A model generated the notes under the pieces. It had not been told where the DNA came from and did not search any database. It worked only from the letters and a program-made list of their open reading frames with translations. Source: Magnetococcales bacterium (GTDB lineage Bacteria; Pseudomonadota; Magnetococcia; Magnetococcales; Magnetaquicoccaceae). From it: a stretch of DNA of 18,879 nucleotides. This document shows, in pieces, positions 10,201 through 15,129 of the stretch. The stretch spans positions 1 to 18,879 of the forward strand of contig JADGCE010000042.1 in NCBI GenBank assembly GCA_015229095.1, read 5' to 3'. Position 1 is the stretch's first letter. Each line of letters starts with the position of its first letter. The translations under genes were made by a program, and so were the position numbers.

Positions 10201-10824
10201 CGTCTCATCGGCATCGACACCCCCCGCCTTCTCTATGCGGCCGACGCCTTCGATCCGGCATCGATCCGTGCGGTCACCTGGAAAATCAATGAGGAGGTTC
10301 CCATCCGCACCCCCCTGGTCTATTATCAATCGGCGCGCTTTTTGTGGCTGGACCATCTGCTGGAACAGTTCCAGCGACCGATGATTGTCTCCGATGTGGA
10401 TCAGTTGCTGCAAAAAGGGCTCAAAGAGATGATGGATCGCCTGGCCCCCTGGGAGGTGGTCTTTCACGAAGGAACGCGCAATGTTAAAATGGCGGATCGT
10501 TTGATCGCCAACCTGTTGCTGGTCAAACCCACCGATGGGGGCCGTCTGTTTGCGCGCTTTTTCCGCTATTACATGAACCTGGCCTTGCAAAATGCGGAAG
10601 CAAAAGGATCATACGCCTATTTCCTGGACCAGAATGCCCTGTTGATGGCCCGCCACCACCTGCAATGGATGATCAAACAGCCCCGTGTGGGTTATTTTGA
10701 CCCGTTGGATGTCAATGTTGGCATGTTCAAATCCTACCAGGAAAATCCCTTCCGGTTTCTCTCCTTTTACACGGGGTTTGACATGGATTCCCTGCCGAAG
10801 GGCGAGGAGAGTGCCGGGCCTTGA
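1297..10824 (+). CDS. Giant multidomain TPR glycosyltransferase: three OGT/SPINDLY-like (GT41) modules plus a GT-A-like C-terminal domain
   Basis: This cytosol-type protein of about 3,175 residues has no signal peptide or membrane segment. GT41 enzymes transfer a sugar from a nucleotide-sugar to Ser/Thr (or Asn) of proteins; donor and acceptor here are unknown. From the ATG at 1297 the order is: 10 TPR units (27-372) and GT41 core (449-810); Pro-rich linker (820-880); 11 TPR units (880-1254) and core (1330-1700); linker (1700-1755); 11 TPR units (1755-2131) and core (2205-2588); Ala/Pro/Lys linker; degenerate TPRs (2633-2800); and a domain at about 2910-3140 with a DVD motif (3033-3035) and FLDQN (3109-3113), as in GT-A enzymes. 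Only module 3 keeps the full SHTTGSD signature. The start at 1297 has AAGAGG 9 nt upstream; an in-frame ATG at 1201 is possible but has a poor ribosome site. It is followed by a 17-bp stem and a promoter for ppiD, so it is probably monocistronic. Confidence 0.93.
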   Translation: MRPKSGRARPAGTQAAPASSAPQQASTLALAVQEALQLHNAGQLDAAEAIYQRVLQIQPNHPDALHLQGFIFYQRGQGEKAAEWIGKAVAIQPDRPIFFNNLGIVLSSLGRPEEAIDCYRKALAILPDFYMALGNLGAALADRGQREEAIACFQRALTAQPNSSEIHNSLGNVLLKGGQYAEAIESYQRAIQIQPDNAGFYNGMGTAWRDQGRLAEAVECYRKGLAIDPNHYDIHNSLGSALLTLGKPDEAIAHYQQAIRISPNHPNAYHNVGNAFRDQGRLEEAVESHRKALAINPNLHQTHNSMGNALQDQGKLDEAVECYKKALALQPNDVDTLCNLGVILTDQKKWDDSLACYQKAAELSPNKPTVQCELLNLMLHLSDWTGFHSRYQKMMAAFHSSQQDASPFIFLALPTTPAEQKEDAERYMRNKYPARANLAAGRRYESQPPRLKIGYLSSDFQNHPVAYLTAELLELHDRNRFEITAYSYGPDDGRDMRRRIMAASDHFVDMLHMTHKESAQRIFEDGTHILMDLNGFTKLARLQIPALRPAPIQASWLGYLGSLGSPFIDYLISDSFITPKGCEADFTEKLVRLPETFQPNDRQRRISERTPTRQERGLPEGVCIFASFNKSYKINPDIFSTWMRILQRAPNSILWLVTDNQRGEENLRREAMARGIDPGRLFFVPKMPLADYLANYRLVDLVLDTYPYNSGTTASNALWAGCPMLTCAGRTFVSRQAGSLMRGVGLPELVTHSLEAYEELAVALAGDPARLAAMRQRLQANLLSSPLFDTPRFTRHLEAAYEAMWQRFQAGLPPEHLDLQPLPRTAAPASSPPPVQVAQPQPARIPSTQAPEKPRDIQEKAAVPPEGSGPGEATRPVDAAVLMQEAMRQHRSGQFQEAERLYRQLLTLQPQHPETLYLLGETFYQRNQPVPAAEWIGKAVAAAPANPFFPYNLGLIWNQLNKPEEAILCFRKVLAIQPRHAEALYQLGNAQRKRNDRAAAIACYRQALAIDPQLYEVHNSLGNMLRAEGDEAAAIACYQQTLTLYPNHQNACTNLGNVLSDQGQFAEAIRYYRRALEIQPALCEAHNGLGYALQRAGQLEEAVACFRQALQIDPTYYKAYHNQGHTLRLQGNPEAAVGCYQQALAIHPNSPETLQGLGGALAQLGREEEAIACYQKQLSLQPDAHAAHTSLGELLRRQGRPEEAMACYQKALDLQPDDSRTLGSLALLLADQERWNDSIRRYQQAADLAPDNLAVQCALLHNRLQVCDWEGFQGHFQQMMALFHAGGEGASPFKFLAFPTTAEEQKTCAERLVRNHFPLRDNLAATRHYAAHPDRLKIGYLSFDYQEHPGAYVAAELFAQHDRSRVEVIAYACNPDDGSPVRQQLMAACDRFVDLHPLPHKTAAQRILEDGVHILMDLNGLTRGARPEIAALRPAPIQLSWLGTATTVGAPFFDYFVTDPFMAPPGSEAHYTEKLLRLPYFFQPRRTIAASTPTRQACGLPEEGFVFVCFNQPYKINPSLFDVWMRLLQKTPGSILWLRAFNPWAMDNLRREAEKRGVAGVRLCFAPRLPSLAEHVARYRLADLALDTHPYSSGSTGWDTLTAGCPMVSCAGVSGISRAAGSQLTHVGLPDLICHSLEEYEQRALALAHDPARLAAVRQRLQEQLPTALLFDAGRFARHLEEAYAILWQRFQGGEAIDHLEIGLSANKENNKLKQGVAVNTGKRRGAAPQKTAPARQKSAPAAQKSSVTADINPSDPRLQEAMQHQRAGRPAEAIALYQKLLAEQPRQPMVLHLLGHLYFQQGQPALAADAIGKAAALSPNEPVFWQNLGIILASQGKREEAIAAFQKVLAIQPNHHEVLYHLGNCFREQQKRKEAIACFQKALALQPDLFDVHNSLGNLLLAEGQLAEAIASYRRAVAICPTHQNAYTNLGNALIEQGNGEEAIRCHQRALEIQPNLCEAHNGLGNALKLQGKHEEAILCFQRAAAINPAYFTAYHNQGVTLQLVGRLEEAIECYRKVLAVQPLSHETYNNLGSALAAQGQMSEAIAYYQKALEIQPQFYQALGNIGIARQKSGDLDGAIALYRQALTISPTDRTSLCNLAFALQLQGDVAQSIAHYQQVLDMAPEDPEAHGSVLHQMLQICDWRDFQGRLERMTAALHASKREVNPFILLSLPSTPKEQYDCAVLSSQAKYTVQRNLVAGRSYELQPKRLKIGYLSADYQDHATTHLIAELFELHDRDRFEVIAYSYGQDDGLSMRRRVMAACDQFVDLLTLSHQASAQRILEDGVHILLELKGFTKDSRLEIPAFRPAPIQVSWLGYPGTVGAPFIDYVLTDPFVTPPGFEGDFTEKIVRLDGCYQPNDRQRPIAPHTPSRRECGLPEEGFVFTCFNKNYKINPPIFDIWMRLLKKTPGSVLWLFESNHWVVENIRREAEQRGVESSRIYFAPKMPPNQHLARYRRADLVLDTFPYTSHTTGSDALWAGCPLLTYAGQTFASRVAGSLLVNVGLPELVTYSLEEYEALALELAHDPARLAALRQRLNDNLAASPLFDSPRFTRSLEASYEAMWQQYVTRKRLGLPLEHIDVHLGDGPAGAAAPPPARPTAAPAAKKSKGKAAPASKKQTASPAVAATATVAELLGQARALQTRGKGGEALALYNRILAQEPKHAAALYGSAAALGGQGLVEEGLQRLCQAREIALQPEWESLVQPLILRAGEVYNAALKANQLEQAARIIEWLARINPESSGIQEQALVLFKKLGRAEQTIQTAKRVLTLNPDHFAAHQELVDDCMARKDLPGELGYRIAMARRHSRAIPTAFHLQEIYMAMSALLLTTLDKNKVTLIEGLQSLAQLVITDNPVQPGDAMYHSSQFYRTSIEAVNIQAVTLPVPPPQPWPTIEFATANGKKMDRADLRAYAAGQGAEVVFYVAADPIYASRHARRYLSSLLKHCDVPFLVVVQIVGGLGRLPEFSRLIGIDTPRLLYAADAFDPASIRAVTWKINEEVPIRTPLVYYQSARFLWLDHLLEQFQRPMIVSDVDQLLQKGLKEMMDRLAPWEVVFHEGTRNVKMADRLIANLLLVKPTDGGRLFARFFRYYMNLALQNAEAKGSYAYFLDQNALLMARHHLQWMIKQPRVGYFDPLDVNVGMFKSYQENPFRFLSFYTGFDMDSLPKGEESAGP
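1375..3750 (+). repeat. Module 1 of the internal triplication (TPR array + OGT-like core)
   Basis: Ten 34-residue TPR units are followed by a GT41 core. Using human OGT as reference, the catalytic-region His is present (H463, in NHP) and the phosphate-contacting Lys is present (K633, in SYKINP). The donor-binding stretch reads DTYPYNSGTTASN (704-716), so the His of the HTT motif is Gly (711) and the following Asp is Asn (716). The module probably binds protein through its TPRs but may be weak or inactive as an enzyme; that is inference. Confidence 0.85.
3931..6405 (+). repeat. Module 2 of the internal triplication (TPR array + OGT-like core)
   Basis: Eleven TPR units are followed by a GT41 core. 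H1348 (EHP) and K1515 (PYKINP) are kept. The donor stretch reads DTHPYSSGSTGWD (1587-1599), so His of HTT is Gly (1594), the first Thr is Ser (1595), and the Asp is kept (1599). The usual GYPGT segment after the SWL motif is replaced by GTATT, and the usual LWAG is LTAG. It is more divergent than module 1 in these places. Confidence 0.85.
6440..6453 (+). promoter_or_regulatory. Internal Shine-Dalgarno and in-frame GTG in the linker before module 3
   Basis: AAGGAG (6440-6445) lies 5 nt before a GTG at 6451-6453 that is in frame with the giant protein (Val1719). It follows an A-rich stretch (6412-6440) unlike the GC-rich surroundings. That stretch carries TAA triplets at 6417, 6429 and 6434 in the other two frames. 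This is what an intergenic junction looks like. Initiation here would give a protein of about 1,457 residues made of module 3 plus the C-terminal domain. It could be a fossil of a gene fusion or an active internal start. Confidence 0.55.
6556..9057 (+). repeat. Module 3 of the internal triplication, with intact OGT-like signature
   Basis: Eleven TPR units align one-for-one with those of module 2, followed by a GT41 core. H2224 (DHA, common in bacterial members), K2394 (NYKINP), GYPGT after the SWL motif, and DTFPYTSHTTGSDALWAG (2465-2482) are all present, including H2472, T2473, T2474 and D2477. By sequence this is the one module expected to be catalytically competent. The corresponding His residues of the three modules are 885 and 876 residues apart, showing a regular triplication. 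Confidence 0.87.
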
Positions 10825-10859
10825 TCATCGTTTGCATGGCCGAAACGATGATCAAGGCC
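10817..10859. terminator. 17-bp perfect stem-loop overlapping the end of the giant gene
   Basis: Positions 10817-10833 and 10843-10859 are perfect reverse complements around a 9-nt loop. The TGA stop (10822-10824) lies inside the left arm. It separates the giant gene from the ppiD promoter, so a transcription-ending or 3'-end-protecting role is reasonable. However, no T-run follows in either direction, so it is not a standard intrinsic terminator. The right part (10838-10859) recurs near thiL. Confidence 0.5.
10838..10859 (+). repeat. 22-nt intergenic repeat, copy 1
   Basis: The core AACGATGATCA is flanked by GGCCG and GGCC. It matches 18651-18672 at 20 of 22 positions. Here it forms the right arm of a long stem-loop after the giant gene. 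Confidence 0.45.
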
Positions 10860-10874
10860 GATTGCCTGGGGCGG

Positions 10875-10903
10875 TTGAAAAGAGTCCACAAGGGGGGTAT
10901 AGT
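10875..10903 (+). promoter_or_regulatory. Sigma70-type promoter for ppiD and downstream genes
   Basis: TTGAAA (10875-10880) is separated by 17 nt from TATAGT (10898-10903); each hexamer matches the consensus at five of six bases. Transcription would begin near 10910, giving a leader of about 60 nt before ppiD. It lies just after the 17-bp stem-loop that closes the upstream gene. Confidence 0.65.
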
Positions 10904-10969
10904 GCCACCGGTGGGGGCTTGGTCGGCTCCTGAAATCCATCCCACGTTTGGTACCCGGAGTGCCATGGT

Positions 10970-12871
10970 ATGCTGAATCTGATGCGTCGCAGCGCAAACA
11001 CATGGGTTATAAAAGCCTTGCTGGTATTCATTGCCCTGACGTTTGTCATCTGGGGAGTGGGTGATTATGTCAACCAGGAGGGGCAGATGCCGGTGGCGGA
11101 AGGAAAAGGTTGGTCCATCCACCCCAGGGAGTTTTCTGTCGCTTATGACAATGAATTCAATCGATTAAAAAACAGATTCGGCGGGGTTCTGGACAAAAAA
11201 ACGGCGGAAATGCTGGGTCTGAAACAGCGTGCGCTACAGGCTTTGATCCATCGCCATCTGCTGGAATCGGCAAGCCAGAGGTTGCGCTTGACCGTTGCGC
11301 CCGAAAGGTTGCGCCAGACCATTGCCAGCAATCCTGCCTTCCTGGTCGGCGAACGGTTTGATCCAGAGCGCTATCGGCAGTTGCTGCGCAACAACCGTAT
11401 GACTCCCAAAGAGTTTGAATCCCAACTGACAGAGGAGATGCTGACCGGGCAGATTCGCCATGTCACGACGACGGTGGTGGCGTTGCCGGATCTCCTGCTG
11501 CAGGATGTCTACCGGTTGGAAAATGAAAAACGGGTGGTGGAGATGTTGCGGTTGAAATTCAAGCCTTTGGAGGCCGACATCCCGGTCACGGATGCCCAGT
11601 TGACCACCTTTTTGCAGAAGCACTCCGAGCGGTTCATGCATCCGGCCCAGGTCAAGGTCGAATATGTGCTGTTGGATGGCAACAGCGTCAAACAGGCAGT
11701 CACCCTCTCCCCCACCGAGATCAAAGAGTATTATGAGGAGAACAGCGGGGATTTTCACCGGGAAGAGCGTCGCCAGATCAGCCATATTTTGGCTCAGGTC
11801 ACGGATGACCAGTCGGAAAAGAGCGCTTTGGAGCGTCTGCAACAGGCCAGGGAGCGCTTGAACAAGGGGGAACCCTTCGCCCGTGTCGCCCAGGCTCTCT
11901 CCGATGATGTTTCCAAGGCCCAGGGGGGGGCGTTGGGTGAATTCACCCGGGAGACCATCGACCACGCCCTGGAAGGTGCCGCCTTTTCGCTGCCGGTGGG
12001 GCAGGTTTCCGAACCGATCAAAAGCGAGTTTGGCTACCATCTGCTTCTGGTCACAGCCGTTCAAGCGGCAGAAAACAGAACACTGGAGCAGGTAACCCCT
12101 GAGATCAAGGAGCGTCTCGTGGAGCGAAAAGCCCAGGAGTTGGTGTATGAACGCTCCAGTCTGCTGGATGAGCGGGTGGCGGCCTCCGGCAATCTGCAAA
12201 GCGTTGCCCAGGCCATGCAATTGCCCTATCGGCAGACAGATTTTTTCAGCCGGGACGACCACAAAGGCGCCGCAGAGGTTGAACAGGATGACAAATTTTT
12301 GGATACCGCCTTTGCCACCCCCGCCGGGGAGACCAGTGCCCTGGTGGAGATCAAAGAGTCTGCCTTTGTCGTTCTCCGAGTGTTGGAACGGCGGGAACCG
12401 ACCCTGAAAAGCCTGGAGGAGTCCAGAGAATCGGTCACCAATCTGTTCAAAACAGAGCAGGCCCATCAGCAGGCCGGTGAGTGGATGGCCAAGGCATTGA
12501 AAATGCTTCAGGATGGCAAGAGTTGGGAGGAGGCTGCCCGGCTGCATCCGGCCATGCGCCGGGAGGTTTCCGAGCCTTTTGTGCGCGGTGGCGGCAAAGA
12601 GACACCTCCACCTGCCGTGCGGCAAGCCGTCTTCAAGTTGGATTTGGCCAACCCCCTGCATCCTGGCGTATTGGAGGGTTTGGAAGAGTTGTTGGTGGTT
12701 CGTCTGCAAAAGATCGAAGCGGTGGATGGTCAGACGATGGCGGCGGGTGTTCAAAAGCTGCGCCCTGCACTGGAAGAGAGCGTGGGGCAGGAGCAGTTGG
12801 CTGCCTTTCTCAGAGGTCTGTGGCAGGAAGGGCGTGTCGAGGTGCATCAGGCGGTATTGGAGAAATTGTGA
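10970..12871 (+). CDS. ppiD: PpiD-type periplasmic folding chaperone (SurA-like, parvulin domain)
   Basis: The protein of 633 residues is anchored in the inner membrane and helps newly exported outer-membrane and periplasmic proteins fold near the Sec translocon. The start MLNLMRRSANTWVIK with one membrane segment (about 12-31, ending FVIWGVGD) is typical of PpiD. A SurA-like N-terminal chaperone region (about 36-190) follows. A parvulin peptidyl-prolyl isomerase domain spans about 268-365, beginning RQISHIL and ending FGYHLLLV, with the GGALGEF motif. A long C-terminal chaperone region completes it. Length matches the family (about 620-640). The ATG at 10970 has GGAG 9 nt upstream. Its TGA (12869-12871) shares one base with the ATG of the next gene, so the two are probably translated together. 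Whether the parvulin domain is active cannot be told; in E. coli PpiD it is not. Confidence 0.93.
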   Translation: MLNLMRRSANTWVIKALLVFIALTFVIWGVGDYVNQEGQMPVAEGKGWSIHPREFSVAYDNEFNRLKNRFGGVLDKKTAEMLGLKQRALQALIHRHLLESASQRLRLTVAPERLRQTIASNPAFLVGERFDPERYRQLLRNNRMTPKEFESQLTEEMLTGQIRHVTTTVVALPDLLLQDVYRLENEKRVVEMLRLKFKPLEADIPVTDAQLTTFLQKHSERFMHPAQVKVEYVLLDGNSVKQAVTLSPTEIKEYYEENSGDFHREERRQISHILAQVTDDQSEKSALERLQQARERLNKGEPFARVAQALSDDVSKAQGGALGEFTRETIDHALEGAAFSLPVGQVSEPIKSEFGYHLLLVTAVQAAENRTLEQVTPEIKERLVERKAQELVYERSSLLDERVAASGNLQSVAQAMQLPYRQTDFFSRDDHKGAAEVEQDDKFLDTAFATPAGETSALVEIKESAFVVLRVLERREPTLKSLEESRESVTNLFKTEQAHQQAGEWMAKALKMLQDGKSWEEAARLHPAMRREVSEPFVRGGGKETPPPAVRQAVFKLDLANPLHPGVLEGLEELLVVRLQKIEAVDGQTMAAGVQKLRPALEESVGQEQLAAFLRGLWQEGRVEVHQAVLEKL

Positions 12872-13170
12872 TGGCAGGCGGCAAACCCATTGCGATTCCC
12901 ATCGTCGAACAGGGCAGCAACCGGGTGGTTGGCGGCTTTTGTTCGACCATGGATGCCGTCTCCCCCCAGGAACTGGATGCCCTGGCGCAATTGAAACGGC
13001 TGCATGGCGAGGCCGAAGAGATCAAACAGCGGTTGCCGGTTGAGAGCGGGGCGGCGCAGGCAGCCTTGACGCAACGGCTGCAGGAGGTGCGCCAGGAGGC
13101 GGCGCTCTGGCGGGCCAGGCGAGAAGAGGCCACACGGGAAAAACATGTGGCCCTTGGCCATACGGTTTGA
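12871..13170 (+). CDS. Conserved-looking hypothetical protein with coiled coil, coupled to ppiD
   Basis: I do not recognise this 99-residue protein. The ATG at 12871 overlaps the ppiD stop as TGATG and has GGAG (12859-12862) 8 nt upstream. A longer upstream extension of the same frame lies inside ppiD and was rejected. Residues 1-30 are mixed and Gly-rich with one Cys. From about 32 to 92 the sequence is charged and Leu/Ala/Glu/Gln-rich with heptad-like spacing, predicting one long helix or coiled coil. No signal peptide or membrane segment is seen, so it should be cytosolic. It ends 18 nt before ribD. Its position suggests co-expression with ppiD and the riboflavin genes, but no function can be assigned. 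Confidence 0.75.
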   Translation: MAGGKPIAIPIVEQGSNRVVGGFCSTMDAVSPQELDALAQLKRLHGEAEEIKQRLPVESGAAQAALTQRLQEVRQEAALWRARREEATREKHVALGHTV

Positions 13171-13188
13171 GCCCCTCTGGCCACCGCC

Positions 13189-14334
13189 ATGATACGAAAC
13201 GATCGGCACTTTATGGAACAGGCCCTGCGTCTGGCACGACGGGCCATGGGTCACACCCGCCCCAACCCCCTGGTGGGGTGTGTCATTGTGCGAGAGGGTC
13301 AGGTGGTGGGCAAGGGCTACCATCTGCGGGCCGGCGAGCCTCATGCCGAAGTGTTGGCTTTGCGCCAGGCCGGGGCCTCTGCCCAGGGGGCCACCCTCTA
13401 TGTCACCCTGGAACCCTGCAGCCACCACGGGCGCACCCCTCCCTGCGCCGACGCCCTCGTGCAGGCAGGGGTGGGACGGGTGGTGGTGGCCATGATCGAC
13501 CCCAATCCCCAGGTCTCCGGACGGGGTCTGCAGCGTTTGCAGAAGGCCGGTATTGAGGTCACGGCAGGGGTTTGCCAGGAGGAAGCCGCCGCACTCAATC
13601 AGCCCTTTATCACCTGGATTACCCTGGGACGCCCCCTGGTCACCCTGAAAATGGCCGCCTCCCTGGATGGCAAAACCGCCACCCATACCGGAGAGAGCCA
13701 ATGGATTACCGGTCCTTTGGCCCGTCATCATGTGCAGAGAATGCGCGCCCAGCACGATCTGATCCTGGTGGGCATCGGTACGGTTTTGGCGGACAATCCC
13801 CGCCTCAACTGCCGTTTGCCGGGCGGTCGGGATCCCATTCGGCTGGTGGTGGACTCCCGGTTGCGCACCCCACCCCAGGCGGCCATCCTGACCGCCTCTG
13901 AGAGGGCAGGCATCTGGATTGCGACCACCCGGCATGCCCCTGCGGAGCGGCGCATCGCCTTTGAAAAGATGGGCTTTCATGATGAAGAGAGCGGGACGGC
14001 CCAGCGGCAGTTGCTGCTCTGTCGCAGCACCGCCTCTGGCCGGGTGGATTTGGTCGATCTGCTGCAGCAGTTGGGAAAACGCCATATTTTAAGCCTCCTG
14101 GCAGAATCGGGGGCCACCCTCAACGCCGCTCTGTTGGATGCCGGGTTGGTGGATCGTCTGGCACTCTTTCTCGCCCCTCGCTTGATTGGTGGTCAGGGAG
14201 CTGCCGGCCTGTTGCATGGGGATGGGGTGGCCTGCCTGGCCGACGCCCATCGTTTGACCCACCTGCAAATCACCCAGGTGGGCGAAGATTTCCTGCTGGA
14301 AGGGAGCTTGGTCAACAGATGTTTACCGGCCTGA
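13189..14334 (+). CDS. ribD: Bifunctional riboflavin biosynthesis protein RibD (deaminase/reductase)
   Basis: The protein of 381 residues catalyses steps two and three of riboflavin synthesis in the cytosol. It deaminates the GTP-derived pyrimidine, then reduces its ribosyl side chain with NADPH. The N-terminal cytidine-deaminase-like domain (1-145) has the zinc ligands H52 (in HAE, with catalytic E54), C77 and C86 (PCSHHGRTPPC). The C-terminal reductase domain starts near 150 with VTLKMAASLDGKTA and has the late motif ESGATLN. Length is normal (about 360-380). The ATG at 13189 is 18 nt after the preceding gene and has only a weak ribosome site, so coupling is likely. An ATG at 13213 is the alternative start. 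The 3' end overlaps ribE by 16 nt. Confidence 0.95.
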   Translation: MIRNDRHFMEQALRLARRAMGHTRPNPLVGCVIVREGQVVGKGYHLRAGEPHAEVLALRQAGASAQGATLYVTLEPCSHHGRTPPCADALVQAGVGRVVVAMIDPNPQVSGRGLQRLQKAGIEVTAGVCQEEAAALNQPFITWITLGRPLVTLKMAASLDGKTATHTGESQWITGPLARHHVQRMRAQHDLILVGIGTVLADNPRLNCRLPGGRDPIRLVVDSRLRTPPQAAILTASERAGIWIATTRHAPAERRIAFEKMGFHDEESGTAQRQLLLCRSTASGRVDLVDLLQQLGKRHILSLLAESGATLNAALLDAGLVDRLALFLAPRLIGGQGAAGLLHGDGVACLADAHRLTHLQITQVGEDFLLEGSLVNRCLPA

Positions 14335-14969
14335 TCGAAGATGTGGGAAGCCTGCAAATCCTGGAAAATCAGGGAGAAGAACGGCTTGTGCATATCCGCT
14401 GCGGCCTGGATCTGCAAGGTGTGGCGTTGGGAGACTCCATCGCCGTCAACGGCGTTTGCCTGACGGTCACGGCCAAGGGTGCCGATTTTTTTGCCGCACA
14501 ACTCTCCGCAGAGACTGTGCAACGCACCACTTTTGCCCACCTGCGGCGTGGAGCCACCGTCAATCTGGAACGGGCCCTGGCCTACGGTGGACGGCTGAAC
14601 GGTCACCTGGTGCAGGGCCATGTGGATGCCGTGGGACGGGTGGAGCGGTTGCTGCCACGGGGCAACTCCCTGGAGGTCTGTTTCTGTCTGCCCCGTTCGG
14701 CGGGACGTTATCTTGTCCATAAAGGCTCCGTCGCGGTGGATGGGGTCAGTCTGACGGTCAATACCGTGACAGAATCCGCCGAGATCACCCGCTTTACGGT
14801 CAACATCATTCCCCACACCCAAAAAAAGACCACCCTGGCCCTCCTGGCTGTCAATCGGGAGGTCAACATTGAAACCGACCTGTTGGGTCGCTATGTGGAG
14901 CGGCTGCTCGCACCCTCTGCCAAAAGCAGCCCCCTGGATGCCGCCTACCTGCGGGAACGGGGGTTTTAG
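14319..14969 (+). CDS. ribE: Riboflavin synthase, alpha chain
   Basis: The enzyme of 216 residues dismutates two molecules of 6,7-dimethyl-8-ribityllumazine to one riboflavin and one pyrimidine that is recycled to RibH. The exact N-terminus MFTGLIE, whose Phe acts in catalysis in known synthases, fixes the start. Two lumazine-binding repeats follow (about 1-88 and 97-185), each with a V(N/D)GV(C/S)LTV motif; GHLVQGHVDAVG opens the second. Length fits the family (about 200-215). The gene starts inside ribD (16-nt overlap), with AGGGAG 12 nt upstream, indicating translational coupling. The same enzyme is called RibC in some nomenclatures. Confidence 0.95.
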   Translation: MFTGLIEDVGSLQILENQGEERLVHIRCGLDLQGVALGDSIAVNGVCLTVTAKGADFFAAQLSAETVQRTTFAHLRRGATVNLERALAYGGRLNGHLVQGHVDAVGRVERLLPRGNSLEVCFCLPRSAGRYLVHKGSVAVDGVSLTVNTVTESAEITRFTVNIIPHTQKKTTLALLAVNREVNIETDLLGRYVERLLAPSAKSSPLDAAYLRERGF

Positions 14970-15012
14970 CCGCCCGGTGCCGCGATGATATGCACAGGTG
15001 TAAGGAGGTCCG

Positions 15013-15041
15013 TTGTCCCCGCCCCTTTTGGGTGCTACACT
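15013..15041 (+). promoter_or_regulatory. Likely promoter for ribBA-ribH
   Basis: TTGTCC (15013-15018), a 17-nt spacer and TACACT (15036-15041) match consensus at four of six bases each. A TG one base before the -10 gives an extended -10 element (TGCTACACT). Transcription would begin near 15048, just before the hairpin at 15052. It lies in the 160-bp gap between ribE and ribBA, the widest gap inside the riboflavin cluster. Confidence 0.45.
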
Positions 15042-15051
15042 CCTGGGAAGT

Positions 15052-15097
15052 GGGGGGTGATCGGTTGGTTGTCCCGGCGACACGCCCCGATCCCCCC
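15052..15097 (+). promoter_or_regulatory. Long stem-loop in the ribBA leader
   Basis: GGGGGG (15052-15057) and ATCGG (15060-15064), interrupted by a TG bulge, pair with CCGAT (15087-15091) and CCCCCC (15092-15097). The 22-nt loop can form a small inner TGTC/GACA hairpin. The structure begins a few bases after the predicted transcript start and ends 32 nt before the ribBA start codon. It does not contain the conserved FMN-riboswitch segments, so any regulation would be of another kind. No T-run follows. Confidence 0.45.
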
Positions 15098-15129
15098 TGG
15101 GTGAGCACCGCTTCAAGGAACAGGATTCC

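Noticed and set aside
12847..14085. A 412-residue minus-strand frame antisense to ribD
   Set aside because: The plus strand encodes an unmistakable RibD with zinc and reductase motifs; the antisense product has no recognisable domain.
14970..15129. FMN riboswitch before ribBA
   Set aside because: The conserved FMN-aptamer segments are not present; only a simple long hairpin is seen.
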